Assembly (NCBI RefSeq): GCF_014596565.1
Contig: NZ_NOIN01000003.1
Span: forward strand, 620,001 to 684,000
Direction of reading: 5' to 3'
Origin: Pseudomonas sp. PSB18
Lineage (GTDB): Bacteria; Pseudomonadota; Gammaproteobacteria; Pseudomonadales; Pseudomonadaceae
Length of the DNA stretch: 64,000 bases
The notes under the pieces were generated by a model. It worked only from the letters and a program-made list of their open reading frames with translations. It was not told where the DNA came from and made no database searches. The position numbers and the translations under genes are program-made. Shown here piece after piece: positions 18,639-27,015 of the stretch (positions are counted from its first letter, which is position 1; each line of letters opens with the position of its first letter).

Positions 18639-19004
18639 ATGGAATTTCGTCACCTCGGTAACGGGCAGTACTTCCCACCCATTGCACCAAACGGTCGGGT
18701 TTACGCTGTACCTTTTGGGCAGGAAACCCAGGTAGAAATTTTCTGCCTGACCCCTGTAGGCATCATGGGCGCGGGCATCCAATTGCACTGGTCAGAAATC
18801 GTTGGCTGTTACTACGACGACGAATCCTGGGAGATCATCCCGTGCAACTACTTAGGACGAGGAATGCGCTTCCGCAGAGGCCTATATTGCATCATGGTGA
18901 TCGCAGGCAACGAGGCACTCACGACACACATCCAGGGCTACCCCATTCCCATATGCGTAATGAACCGTATTGCATTCGAACAGCAGCAAGGCAGTGAGGG
19001 GTAG
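18639..19004 (+). CDS. Hypothetical protein
   Basis: 121 residues from ATG 18639, preceded by CGGAG at seven bases; the frame is open further upstream but that part has no start with a binding site. The protein is compact, rich in aromatic residues and beta-strand patterns (VYAVPFGQ, VEIFCLTP, EIVGCYYDDESWEIIP) with five cysteines. No signal peptide and no family recognised. It is flanked by gene-poor stretches, so it appears to be a single-gene unit. Confidence 0.55.
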   Translation: MEFRHLGNGQYFPPIAPNGRVYAVPFGQETQVEIFCLTPVGIMGAGIQLHWSEIVGCYYDDESWEIIPCNYLGRGMRFRRGLYCIMVIAGNEALTTHIQGYPIPICVMNRIAFEQQQGSEG

Positions 19005-19295
19005 CGCGTTACCGTCACCACCCGCTACGCGACACGGGTGCAGGCTAGGTCGACACCTACCAAAGATTATTTTATGAAAGTGAAGCCCTTCACTACTAAT
19101 ACAGATCACAGCTAGCCGGCTGACTTGGTCGTAAGCGTCACTGCTAATAGCAAATACGGCCTCTGCCCCCCGCCTGCACGGGCCTGCAGGCTGACAGCGA
19201 GTAGATTTAACGCCCAACACTGCTTATAGCCCGTACCCGTCGCCTTCCCTGACGAAGCGCAACAGCATGTCTCACCGGAGTTCACTGCTGATACG
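19005..19295. other. About 290 bases without a recognised gene
   Basis: No frame with a credible start was seen on either strand. The stretch lies between two convergent genes and ends in a strong hairpin. Confidence 0.4.
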
Positions 19296-19332
19296 CGAAA
19301 GCCCCGCCAGACCATGCTGCACGGGGCTTTCG
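19296..19332. terminator. Hairpin between convergent genes
   Basis: A perfect 11-bp stem (CGAAAGCCCCG / CGGGGCTTTCG) with a 15-base loop. This is the usual look of a bidirectional Pseudomonas terminator and it sits 54 bases past the end of the minus-strand gene at 19387. Confidence 0.65.
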
Positions 19333-19386
19333 GGCATTGAAGTAGTTTCAGATCCGTTTCGGAACTGCTTATAGTGCACTCAGCCT

Positions 19387-19848
19387 CTACGCCTCCGAGC
19401 AGAGGTCGCCATGATGGAGTGCTTGATATCTAAACAGCTTTTTCTCATAGGCGACCAACGTCCGACGCAGCTGTCGGTTCTCACTGGCGATGCTGCGAAT
19501 CCCAGCAAGACGCTCCTCAACCTGTAAAACGAGGCCACGGTAAGGGGATTTAACAAACTCAAACGAGGACCCCGGGTATTTGTGTTTGCCGTTACCTTTG
19601 GGAATAGTCAGGGGCGCGAACTTGTTTTTTTGCCCTTGCAGTGGAACCAGTTTGCACCAGTAGATCGAGTACGCATTCGGGCTCACCTGCTTGATTGACA
19701 CAGCAGCCACAACAGATTTGACCCCCGTCTTTTTGTATATCTTCATGGACTCATCCATATAGCTTGCGGCCAGGCATCTCGCCCCCTCAAGCAACTGCTC
19801 GTACTGCTGATCCAGCAGGGTGACTATCGTTTGTGCTTCTTTGCTCAT
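19387..19848 (-). CDS. Possible MobI-like protein
   Basis: 153 residues from ATG 19848, preceded by GGAG at about eight bases. The order of features resembles MobI(A/C)-type proteins of integrative elements: an N-terminal helix with LLEGARCLAASYM, a basic beta-rich middle with a short aromatic strand (SIYWCKLV), a basic loop (PKGNGKHKYPG) and a C-terminal coiled-coil-like helix (EERLAGIRSIASENRQLRRT). MobI is needed for transfer of SXT-type elements. The match is from memory and weak; the protein could be an unrelated basic island protein. If right, it would make island 1 mobilisable. Confidence 0.45.
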   Translation of the reverse strand: MSKEAQTIVTLLDQQYEQLLEGARCLAASYMDESMKIYKKTGVKSVVAAVSIKQVSPNAYSIYWCKLVPLQGQKNKFAPLTIPKGNGKHKYPGSSFEFVKSPYRGLVLQVEERLAGIRSIASENRQLRRTLVAYEKKLFRYQALHHGDLCSEA

Positions 19849-20387
19849 GACCAAGGCTCCGACTGCTTATAGAGCCCAAATAGTGGCATCTCACCCAGTA
19901 TCAAAAATTCGCTTTCAGGCAGTTTTCCCGTCAGAAATTTATGGAGGCGGAGTTGGTAATGTAACGCTGCCGCTCTGCCGCACATTAGATGGGCGGCAGA
20001 TGACGACATTGCAGGCGTAGAAGAAAATTAAGTGCAAAGGATGCACAACAGACGACGGTAGTCGCCCTGGCTCGCAATTGACCGGAATCAACGAATGCCA
20101 AAGTGATGATCGGTAGGCAATTGCGAAAAGCTGATCCTACTGATCGACGGCTTCTGCCCCTAGTCGGAACTTTGCCGCTCGCGCGTCGAATATTGCGCTG
20201 CTGTACGCAAACATTCCCAACCACAAGCAGAATGGCAGTTGCGCAGGACAAATACGGTTATGACCCACCTTGCCCAGCCGGCAAACGCAAAGTCGTAGGC
20301 GGCGCACGGGTACCAAGGTAATCGCCCCTGTTTCCCGAACTACGTTGCTCTGCAGAACGCCCCTTCCCCAGGAGCATCACACAGGAT
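19849..20387. other. About 540 bases without a supported gene
   Basis: Several short frames exist (for example 20103-20321) but none has a ribosome-binding site or recognisable sequence. A small inverted repeat (CTGCCGC / GCGGCAG, about 19976-20000) is present. Decayed coding sequence is possible. Confidence 0.4.
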
Positions 20388-23300
20388 TTACGGCTTTTTA
20401 TCGCAAACACTCAGGTATGCACAGCGACTGCAGCTCTTACCTCTGCTGTGGGTGCGATCACCGGCAACAAAGCGCTTGGCCATTTTGTATACCGTCGTCC
20501 GCTCAATGCCGCGAGAGGCTCCATCACTGATGCTTTTATCGGTGATCAACGAGTAGATGGTGGCACGCCTGATCCCAGGATCATTCAGGTGCACCATCAT
20601 AGGCCTGAGTTGCTTCATCGTGCCTGATTGACCTTCGTGCGCTCTGATCCAATGCAGCTCGTTGCCCACCGACAGCATCCAGGGCAGCTCGATTTGCAAC
20701 CCGCCCACCTCGGCAACAAGGCCCTCGATCAAGTTCCCCTCAATTCCGCGAACCACCGCAAGACCGCGTTTTGCTGCAGTGACAGCATCGTCGTAGAGCT
20801 GTGGGTCGTCGGTTTTCGACGGTAGCAGCCGGGCTTTCCACGCCGCTTGAAATGCCGGCTGCGGGACGGCCCCGTGCTTTACGAACTCGAACAGCATATC
20901 AGTGACGGCCCATCGCGCTCGTATCGAAACATCGATCTCCTGTTCAGCAGTCAGCGTTAGCTCGTACCGGTAGTGGTATTGCAGCGGGCAGTTGATGTAG
21001 GTCTGAAAAGCCTCGTAGCTGATAGCACCCAATGCGAGGCCAGGAGCGGCTGACAAGGGGGCCGGAGGTATGGTCCGCTCGCGGATCCCGTGCAACACCC
21101 TGAGCTTTTTACCGGCTGCGTTGAGCGGCCCCGGCCTAGTGGTGTCGGCCAGTTGATAGAGGTACAGATGATCACGCGCGCGTGACAGCGCCACGTAGAG
21201 CAGGTTGTTTCGCTCTACTCTTTCTTCGAAGGCGAAATCCTCATCCGTGCTGTTAAGCACCTCAGGAGGAATCAGCTCCAACGGGCGCATGTCATAGAAG
21301 AACGGTCGGTTGCGCCCATAGGCCGTGTCATCGATGTTGGTGACATGCACCGCGCGGTACTCAAGCCCTTTGCTGGAATGCACGGTCATAACATTGACGG
21401 CATCCAGCGCTCTGGCCTCAGGCGGCATACCTCTATCCGCCAGTTTCTCGCCGATACGCCTGCGTAGCTCCTCCTGCAGCAAAAACTTGGTTAGCCGTGA
21501 CTGACTTCCATCACCGTCACCGTTGCGTACTGCGTAGGCGAATAACCACAGTGCAAGCCTAGCGGTATGCGCCTCGATGGAAACATCGGTGTGATTGGGA
21601 AGCCCGTAACAACGATCCAACATGACGGTGGACACGAACACCCAAGGTTTCGTGTTGCGCGTGAAGCCTTGAAGCAGCATGCCAAGGTTTACTTTGGCGA
21701 TCTGGCCATGCGGGGATAAGCCTGGGACATCCTTCCAGATCCAGCGCCCGCGCTGAAGTTCAGTACCACTTCCTTTCACCGTTAGGCGCATGAGGAGCTC
21801 AATGTCTACATGCGACATTGGGAATCTGGGATCTTGCATCAGGCCGACCAGTGACCTGGGTTGCCGCATGCAGAGCAGCTCCATTAAGCAAAATAGGCTC
21901 TTGATCTCTGGCCGTTGGCAAACATCTCCGATATGAAGGACAGGTACGCCACGCTTCGCAAGTTCCGCCACCGCGTGCTCGACGTTTGTGGCGCTGCGGC
22001 TTATCACTAGTTGGTCTCGGTAAGGTATGCCCTGGGCAGCCAGCGCCTGGATGCAAGCCTCAAGCGTAGCAGCCTGGGCGACATTGGAGTCGCATTGATA
22101 CAGCCTCGGGACCTCCTCGATCGAAGGCCTATAGGCTTTCACGTCCTCCAGCGGCATGAGGTCGCGCAACGCATGATAGGTGCCGGCGCTACTGAACAGG
22201 CCGAGGATCTCCGGCGTGCTTCGCCTGTTCAAATCCAGCGCGTAACGCTTGTAGGTCGGAAAGGGATGTCTTTGACTTTCAAAGGTACCGTCGAAGTCGA
22301 TCAGGCTCTTGATGGACGAACCCCGCCAGTGATGGATGGCCTGCCGAACATCGCCCACCACCCACACTGACGCTGCATTCAAGGCCAACTGCCTGATCAG
22401 GTCTACCATGACCTCGGTCACGTCTTGGTATTCGTCAATCAGCACATGCTCGAACTGGTCGAGGTATTGGGCTACCGTGGCACGTGCGCGCCGCGCCTGG
22501 ATAGAGGGATAAGCGACCAGATCTACGTAATCAACCCAACGTTTTTCGCGCATCGCCTCTTCATACGCCTCGAAAAGCGTGGCGATGTCCTCGCGCTCAT
22601 CTTGGATGTCCTGATCGCAGTCGGGCAAAGCACCTAGGCGAGCGCGGTAGTCTTCGACTGTCAGGCACTCTTCCTTCAAGCGCTTGATGTGCTCGATCAC
22701 ATCAGGGATCCAGTCGTAGGGATTCCGCAACCGGAGGTAGTACTTCAGCCTGACCTTGGCCAGGCGAGAAACCATGAGCCTGACCTGCATGAGCTTGTCG
22801 GCTACGCTCACGTTGGCGGTGAGGTTGAACAGGTGGTGATGCTTGCGCAGGAACTCCAGACCGAACGCATGGAAGGTACCTGCCCAGATATTAGTCGCGT
22901 TTTTGATACCCGATGCAGCCAGGCGCTCGATCAGCTCGGTAGCCGCCTTATTGGTGAATGTTAGCACCAGGATTTTGTTGGCCGGTACGCCCTGCTCAAG
23001 TAGGTACTTGATACGGTGCACCAGGGTAGTAGTTTTCCCGGTACCGGGTCCGGCAACCACATTCACGAACGTCTCTTTAGCATGTGCCGCTGCGCGCTGC
23101 GCGTCAGTCATCTCCGGCAAGGGGGACGGCAGCACGGTGGGCAGAATGGGCAAAAGGAGACCATCGAACAGTTGCTGACGAACGATCTCTAGCGGCACTG
23201 TCAGGTTGTGGGAAATCTGACTGGCACCAAAGTGTGCGAGAAACTGCTGCTTCGCGACGACGCGCGGCAACAGCAGTTCGCGTGCGAACACGTTCGCCTG

Positions 23301-23693
23301 GAGCTCAGTGCGTTCGTTTAACCCGTACGCGTCGATCTTAACCGTCGCTTCGCTGCCTTCCGACGCTGTCATGGCTGCGAGATCAGCGTAGGTAGTCTCC
23401 GGCAGGTCAGCGTCTAAAAACCAATGACCAAGCTCATGTGCGACGAGATAGGCTTTTTCAGCATCACTAACATCCTTTCGGAGGTATATGGTCTCATCGT
23501 TGCGCTTTAGCACACCATCGGTGCCACCAAGGATCGAATGGGTAGGTGGCACAAATTCGATCCCCACGCCGAGAATTTCTTCGGCATTGGCGAGAAGCGT
23601 CTTGGAAGAAACTGGCGCCTGAGAGCCGGCTAACCCCACCAGTGACTCTCGGACATCCATGGCTTTCCGTCGAGCCCTGTCGAAGGGGTTCAT
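20388..23693 (-). CDS. ImmA/IrrE protease - UvrD/Rep helicase - Fe-S domain fusion
   Basis: 1101 residues from ATG 23693, preceded by GGAGG at seven bases; TTG 23699 overlaps the upstream stop. Residues about 30-180 are an ImmA/IrrE-type zinc peptidase: HELGH (about 86-90) and the downstream ELQANVFARELLLP helix with the third ligand. A UvrD-family superfamily 1 helicase follows, with Walker A AGPGTGKTT (about 214-222), DEYQD (about 420), GDVRQAIHHWRG and YVALSRARDHLYL all present. The last ~200 residues resemble the AddB/Cas4 end: a first cysteine (INCPLQYHYRY) and a final CSRC..C cluster for Fe-S binding. The expected nuclease residues (H, D, E-x-K) are not visible. It forms an operon with the DNA-binding protein upstream. 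Function unknown; damage- or phage-triggered action is inferred. Confidence 0.8.
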   Translation of the reverse strand: MNPFDRARRKAMDVRESLVGLAGSQAPVSSKTLLANAEEILGVGIEFVPPTHSILGGTDGVLKRNDETIYLRKDVSDAEKAYLVAHELGHWFLDADLPETTYADLAAMTASEGSEATVKIDAYGLNERTELQANVFARELLLPRVVAKQQFLAHFGASQISHNLTVPLEIVRQQLFDGLLLPILPTVLPSPLPEMTDAQRAAAHAKETFVNVVAGPGTGKTTTLVHRIKYLLEQGVPANKILVLTFTNKAATELIERLAASGIKNATNIWAGTFHAFGLEFLRKHHHLFNLTANVSVADKLMQVRLMVSRLAKVRLKYYLRLRNPYDWIPDVIEHIKRLKEECLTVEDYRARLGALPDCDQDIQDEREDIATLFEAYEEAMREKRWVDYVDLVAYPSIQARRARATVAQYLDQFEHVLIDEYQDVTEVMVDLIRQLALNAASVWVVGDVRQAIHHWRGSSIKSLIDFDGTFESQRHPFPTYKRYALDLNRRSTPEILGLFSSAGTYHALRDLMPLEDVKAYRPSIEEVPRLYQCDSNVAQAATLEACIQALAAQGIPYRDQLVISRSATNVEHAVAELAKRGVPVLHIGDVCQRPEIKSLFCLMELLCMRQPRSLVGLMQDPRFPMSHVDIELLMRLTVKGSGTELQRGRWIWKDVPGLSPHGQIAKVNLGMLLQGFTRNTKPWVFVSTVMLDRCYGLPNHTDVSIEAHTARLALWLFAYAVRNGDGDGSQSRLTKFLLQEELRRRIGEKLADRGMPPEARALDAVNVMTVHSSKGLEYRAVHVTNIDDTAYGRNRPFFYDMRPLELIPPEVLNSTDEDFAFEERVERNNLLYVALSRARDHLYLYQLADTTRPGPLNAAGKKLRVLHGIRERTIPPAPLSAAPGLALGAISYEAFQTYINCPLQYHYRYELTLTAEQEIDVSIRARWAVTDMLFEFVKHGAVPQPAFQAAWKARLLPSKTDDPQLYDDAVTAAKRGLAVVRGIEGNLIEGLVAEVGGLQIELPWMLSVGNELHWIRAHEGQSGTMKQLRPMMVHLNDPGIRRATIYSLITDKSISDGASRGIERTTVYKMAKRFVAGDRTHSRGKSCSRCAYLSVCDKKP

Positions 23694-23695
23694 GC

Positions 23696-24772
23696 TCAAC
23701 CCTCCAGTTGCAGTAGGCGAGCTTCCTCATCTGGCGACAATTCCAGCTCCTTCACCGCGACAGTCCAAGACTTACGCTGCAGATCGACTTCTGGCTTACC
23801 TGAAGTTGCCTTGAAGGCAGGGACAGGCTGACTCGTGAAACGCCGCTCCAACGCAACAGAAAACGCGTCGAATGGCACCTGCAGATAGTCCGCCATCTTC
23901 CGGACGACCCTTGCAGGCGCAAAAACGGATCCGCTCAGAATTAGGGTGGCCAGAACACGATTGTCTCCCAAGTCAGCCTCAGCAGCGATCTGTTTGGCCT
24001 TCGGCCCCTTCACTCGCTCGATGGCTTCCAACGCCAGAGCGACGGAAGCATCAGTAATCGCCGGAGCTTTTTCCGCCAATGCGGCAGCTACCGGACAATG
24101 GGACAGAGCCTCGGCGAGCACCCCGTTTACGAACGAGGAGGTAGAGCGCTCATACTCCCCTGCCGTCAACTGGGCTTTCATCACCAGGCGTCTTTCCGCC
24201 CGGATGCTCCAGTTCTGCGTATCGGCACCGACAAAATCACTCGCCTTGCGCTCGTACTCAGCCAGCAGTTTCGATGTGCTCTTGGTTCGGGACTCACGGT
24301 CGAATCGGGTAAGCCCGTCTTGAAGTAGATCACGTGCGGCGACTGCACGCGAAACGCCTCTGCTTTTCGCGACCGAGTCGATCTTTTCGAGCAGTGACAC
24401 CTTCGTCGTGACGCCGATCTGTTCGCGGGCCTTACGAGTAGCTTCATCCATCTCTTTAGCCTTCACCTCTGAATGCATGATCGTCTCCATTACCTGGGAA
24501 TTCACCACAGGCTGCTTGGTTGAGACAGAGAGCTTTTCTCTCTGATCTTCACTCGGTGTCTGAGGCATCAGATTCACAAGCGCATGCATCAGGTTGAGCA
24601 CCACATGCGGCTCGTCCTGGCCATGCACGTTCACACAGTTGCCATCAGGCAGGGTAAGACGGCATCTGACGCCCTGAGATGTTCTGGTCAGGCTAATATA
24701 AGGTTTCAGGCTGGCTAGAAAACTAGCGCACCCGTTGAGATAATCGGCAAGCTTGAGGCTGGGCTTTTTCAT
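23696..24772 (-). CDS. Putative DNA-binding partner of the helicase fusion (RHH plus HTH-like)
   Basis: 358 residues. The middle (about 125-160) reads like a ribbon-helix-helix segment (TTKVSLLEKIDSVAKSRGVS, then AVAARDLLQDGL). The C-terminal part (about 255-305) resembles a helix-turn-helix (AKQIAAEADLGDNRVLATLI, then VRKMADYLQVPFDAF). The N-terminus (about 10-70) is a small beta-rich region. The stop codon lies two bases before the ATG of the helicase gene, so the two are translationally coupled. ImmA/IrrE peptidases are usually paired with an XRE-type repressor that they cleave; this protein is the natural candidate for that role here, and the palindrome upstream is its likely operator. 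This pairing is inference. Confidence 0.6.
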   Translation of the reverse strand: MKKPSLKLADYLNGCASFLASLKPYISLTRTSQGVRCRLTLPDGNCVNVHGQDEPHVVLNLMHALVNLMPQTPSEDQREKLSVSTKQPVVNSQVMETIMHSEVKAKEMDEATRKAREQIGVTTKVSLLEKIDSVAKSRGVSRAVAARDLLQDGLTRFDRESRTKSTSKLLAEYERKASDFVGADTQNWSIRAERRLVMKAQLTAGEYERSTSSFVNGVLAEALSHCPVAAALAEKAPAITDASVALALEAIERVKGPKAKQIAAEADLGDNRVLATLILSGSVFAPARVVRKMADYLQVPFDAFSVALERRFTSQPVPAFKATSGKPEVDLQRKSWTVAVKELELSPDEEARLLQLEG

Positions 24773-24785
24773 GGATCCGAACGAT

Positions 24786-24821
24786 CGCTAGCAAGAAGAC
24801 GCGTGATGAGTCACGCTAGCG
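24786..24821. promoter_or_regulatory. Nested palindrome between divergent genes, probable operator
   Basis: GCGTGA TGAG TCACGC (24801-24816) is nested inside CGCTAGC (24786-24792) and GCTAGCG (24815-24821). An AT-rich stretch with TATAT/ATATC elements follows (24822-24838), suitable for promoter boxes. The site lies 14 bases upstream of the leftward DNA-binding gene and upstream of the rightward oxygenase gene, so it could control both. Confidence 0.6.
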
Positions 24822-24935
24822 TATATCATATTTATATCAACCGCACGCATAGGCACACAATTGATCGACGCTCATTTTTGTACTGCTTTGCGAATCGTTG
24901 TCACGAACTGGAAAGCACAGCTAACCGTTGATGCG

Positions 24936-25892
24936 ATGACTCAGCAGCTAAGCGATCCAGTTGCGTTTGGTCAATCGCTGCTGCCGGCGCTCGACGAAGA
25001 ATTAACGAAACTGGGCTGCACGCGCGGTGATGTTCATGGTTTCGCATGGAAATCGCCATGCCTCCACCTGCGCAGTGTTTTTGACCCGCAGCAGCTCCCT
25101 GAAACGCCGATCGATTTTCGTCCTGTCCCCGAGTGCGAAGGCACGTTGGTGGCCCGTGCCACAGCGATCACCTGTCTGGCCGCTCTGGGCGCAGATACCG
25201 TGTCGTATGGATCGGAAAACGGCGGAGAACTCTTCGTGAACCTTGTTGTGATTCCAGGGGAAGGCAGGGTTTCAGAAAAGTCCCAGGGAAAAATGAGCGG
25301 TCATACTGATGGAGTCTCGTTCCCAGTGCGCGGCCACCTTGACCCTGAAGACTCGCGTATCGCACCATCGCCAGACTTTGTGTGCCTGTCGGCCTTGCGC
25401 AACCCCAACGCGGTGCCGACGACAGTGATGCCACTCGATGCGATTCTGAACCAGCTGGATCCCCTGCATATCCAAGAGCTGCAAAAGCCCCAGTACATCC
25501 TGCAGTCGCAGCTCACCTTCCGCGACGGTATGGAAGAGATCCTCGGTCAGGAACTGCTGGTCGATGATGCTCAACTGTTGTTTCGGATGCAGAGTGGGTT
25601 CTGGGTTCGCTACAGCCACAGTTCCACACAGCCCGCGGATGCGGGCGAGACACCTGCCAAGCAGGCCATGCATGCTTTGGCCCAGGCGTGCCTGAATTGC
25701 GTCATCCCCGTCGCGTTGGTTCCCGGTGATATCGCCATCGTTAACAACCGCATCGCGCTTCATGGCCGAACCAAGATCGGCGAGGGGCACGGCGGAGAGT
25801 CCCGCTGGATGCTTCGAACCTATGGACTGGACACATCGGAGCTGGATGAATCCCAACGCCATCCCGATAGCACCTTCATGCTCTTCCCTTAA
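24936..25892 (+). CDS. Fe(II)/2-oxoglutarate-dependent oxygenase (TauD/clavaminate synthase-like)
   Basis: 318 residues from ATG 24936; the frame is open to TTG 24861 (343 residues), and neither start has a good ribosome-binding site. The iron-binding HxD is in SGHTDGVSFP, and the distal histidine and 2-oxoglutarate-binding arginine fit NNRIALHGR and SRWMLRTYG. This is the layout of the TauD/TfdA and clavaminate synthase-like superfamily, which includes amino-acid hydroxylases. The substrate cannot be predicted. It is divergent from the RHH/HTH-helicase operon across a palindromic site, so it may be co-regulated with that unit or be unrelated cargo. An oxygenase in a defence-type island is unusual. 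Confidence 0.8.
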   Translation: MTQQLSDPVAFGQSLLPALDEELTKLGCTRGDVHGFAWKSPCLHLRSVFDPQQLPETPIDFRPVPECEGTLVARATAITCLAALGADTVSYGSENGGELFVNLVVIPGEGRVSEKSQGKMSGHTDGVSFPVRGHLDPEDSRIAPSPDFVCLSALRNPNAVPTTVMPLDAILNQLDPLHIQELQKPQYILQSQLTFRDGMEEILGQELLVDDAQLLFRMQSGFWVRYSHSSTQPADAGETPAKQAMHALAQACLNCVIPVALVPGDIAIVNNRIALHGRTKIGEGHGGESRWMLRTYGLDTSELDESQRHPDSTFMLFP

Positions 25893-26154
25893 CTGCACAC
25901 TCTGCGAAGAAGCCGCTCAAAAGCGGCCCACCTGCCTCGCACAACCAGTTTTTTACAAGTTTTTTGCCGACCTGAAAACGACTGCAGGCCTTTTAACGAT
26001 CGGCATGAACCGTAGCCAGACCGATACGATGTACAAGCTGGTGTACGCACATGCGGTCACGCTACTAGAGGCGCTGATCAGCACAATCTATAGAAACCGA
26101 CTTCTTCAACAGAATAGGCCGATTGCTACCTTTCCCCAGCAGAAACACCGGTTG

Positions 26155-26493
26155 TCAGCAATCCACAAACCAATTGTAAAAACGATATCCCGCAACCACC
26201 GACACAGCACAGGTTCCGAGGCTCAAAAGAGACCATTGCCCTTCAATGCCGAGCCACCGCTGCACTTTGAAAAGAAAAGCACCCATCAAAACACAGGCCA
26301 GAACACCAAGAGCCAGGCCAACCAAAGCGAACAGCCGAGCCCCTACCCCTGGATTTCCGCCGTGCCAGTTCTCACTCAGGCAAAAGGGGCAATGATTGGA
26401 CGAAGGCGAATAGCCCCAGAAACCACGGCTATATGACGCTCTCGGAACCATCGCTTTGCCACAGTTGTGGCAGGTAACCATCGAGTGTCTCAT
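26155..26493 (-). CDS. Zinc-ribbon membrane protein
   Basis: 112 residues from ATG 26493, preceded by GAGG at six bases; the open frame upstream lacks a binding site. The N-terminus carries two CxxC knuckles (CHNC and CPFC) forming a zinc ribbon, followed by two hydrophobic segments (LFALVGLALGVLACVLMGAF; LLSLGTCAVSVVAGYRFY). The ribbon would face the cytoplasm. No function known. It is the last gene before attR and reads towards the island interior. Confidence 0.65.
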   Translation of the reverse strand: MRHSMVTCHNCGKAMVPRASYSRGFWGYSPSSNHCPFCLSENWHGGNPGVGARLFALVGLALGVLACVLMGAFLFKVQRWLGIEGQWSLLSLGTCAVSVVAGYRFYNWFVDC

Positions 26494-26733
26494 ACCGAAC
26501 CTCAGCTCAAATAGTCCTAGATGAGCCCATGGTGCGCTACCGCGGAAAAAACCCAACTGCGTGACCTGACATCTACCCAGCACCCGGTCTGAGCTGGGCT
26601 CAAACCCTCCTACGTTGTACACGACCGACTTTATTTAATGCTCCCCGGTGGTTGACTGGCCTCGCCAGGTCGTAAAACGATAATTAAGGACGCCAGTTCA
26701 ACTCCTCAAATAGCCGCTCATCGGAAATACGTG
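26494..26733. other. Non-coding right end of island 1
   Basis: No credible gene between the zinc-ribbon gene and the arm sites. An AT-rich stretch follows the arm sites (26760-26816), typical of an att region where DNA must bend. Confidence 0.4.
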
Positions 26734-26736
26734 CAC

Positions 26737-26755
26737 GGGGGCACTTATGGGGGCA
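26737..26755 (+). repeat. Probable integrase arm sites, right end of island 1
   Basis: Two GGGGGCA copies (26737-26743 and 26749-26755), 12 bp apart, match the pair beside attL in motif, spacing and orientation. Confidence 0.6.
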
Positions 26756-26812
26756 CTTGAGAATAAACCTATAAATAAATTTATTTAAAACAATAGGTTA
26801 TGTACATAATTT

Positions 26813-26835
26813 AAATCCCCCCGGCTCCACCATTT
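26813..26835 (+). repeat. attR of island 1 / left attachment site of island 2
   Basis: An exact 23-bp copy of the ssrA 3' end at 1359-1381. Because integrase 2 and its terminator follow directly, this copy was probably the ssrA 3' end beside island 2 before island 1 inserted, or island 2 entered the same site. Confidence 0.92.
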
Positions 26836-26843
26836 CATCATCT

Positions 26844-26869
26844 AAAGACGTCCACGGACGTCTTTTTTT
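26844..26869 (+). terminator. Terminator at the left end of island 2
   Basis: Stem AAAGACGTC / GACGTCTTT around CACG, then a T-run of seven (26863-26869). It lies nine bases after the attachment core, the same place as the terminator of island 1 relative to its own core. Confidence 0.88.
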
Positions 26870-26946
26870 GTGCCTGAAACCCAGTAAATACGGGGCTTTC
26901 AGCGCCATCGAGCTCCATAGCCCTTCACGCTGATCCATTTTGAAAT

Positions 26947-26994
26947 GTATTCCAAGGCGTATTCCAAGCCCGCGGCTGGTAAATTTTGGAATAC
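26947..26994 (+). repeat. Probable integrase arm sites, left end of island 2
   Basis: GTATTCCAA occurs at 26947-26955 and 26959-26967 (12-bp period) and inverted at 26986-26994. The same direct pair with the same period lies at 47268-47288. Confidence 0.6.
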
Positions 26995-27015
26995 ACGAAC
27001 AGCGTTGGAGTACCC

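Larger units (their letters stand above)
1382..26835. mobile_element. Genomic island 1, integrated in ssrA (about 25.4 kb)
   Basis: The element runs from the base after attL to the end of attR. It carries a P4-type integrase next to attL, an AlpA-like regulator with a RepA-like ATPase, a serine recombinase, a possible MobI-like protein and several nuclease or helicase genes. Paired GGGGGCA motifs with 12-bp periodicity occur near both ends (1493-1511 and 26737-26755), as expected for integrase arm sites. No conjugation machinery (relaxase, coupling protein, type IV secretion) was seen, so it is more likely mobilisable or satellite-like than self-transmissible. Cargo base composition varies strongly, notably the GC-rich gene at 9913-13710 against the AT-rich genes at 15535-16914, which suggests stepwise assembly. 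Confidence 0.9.
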
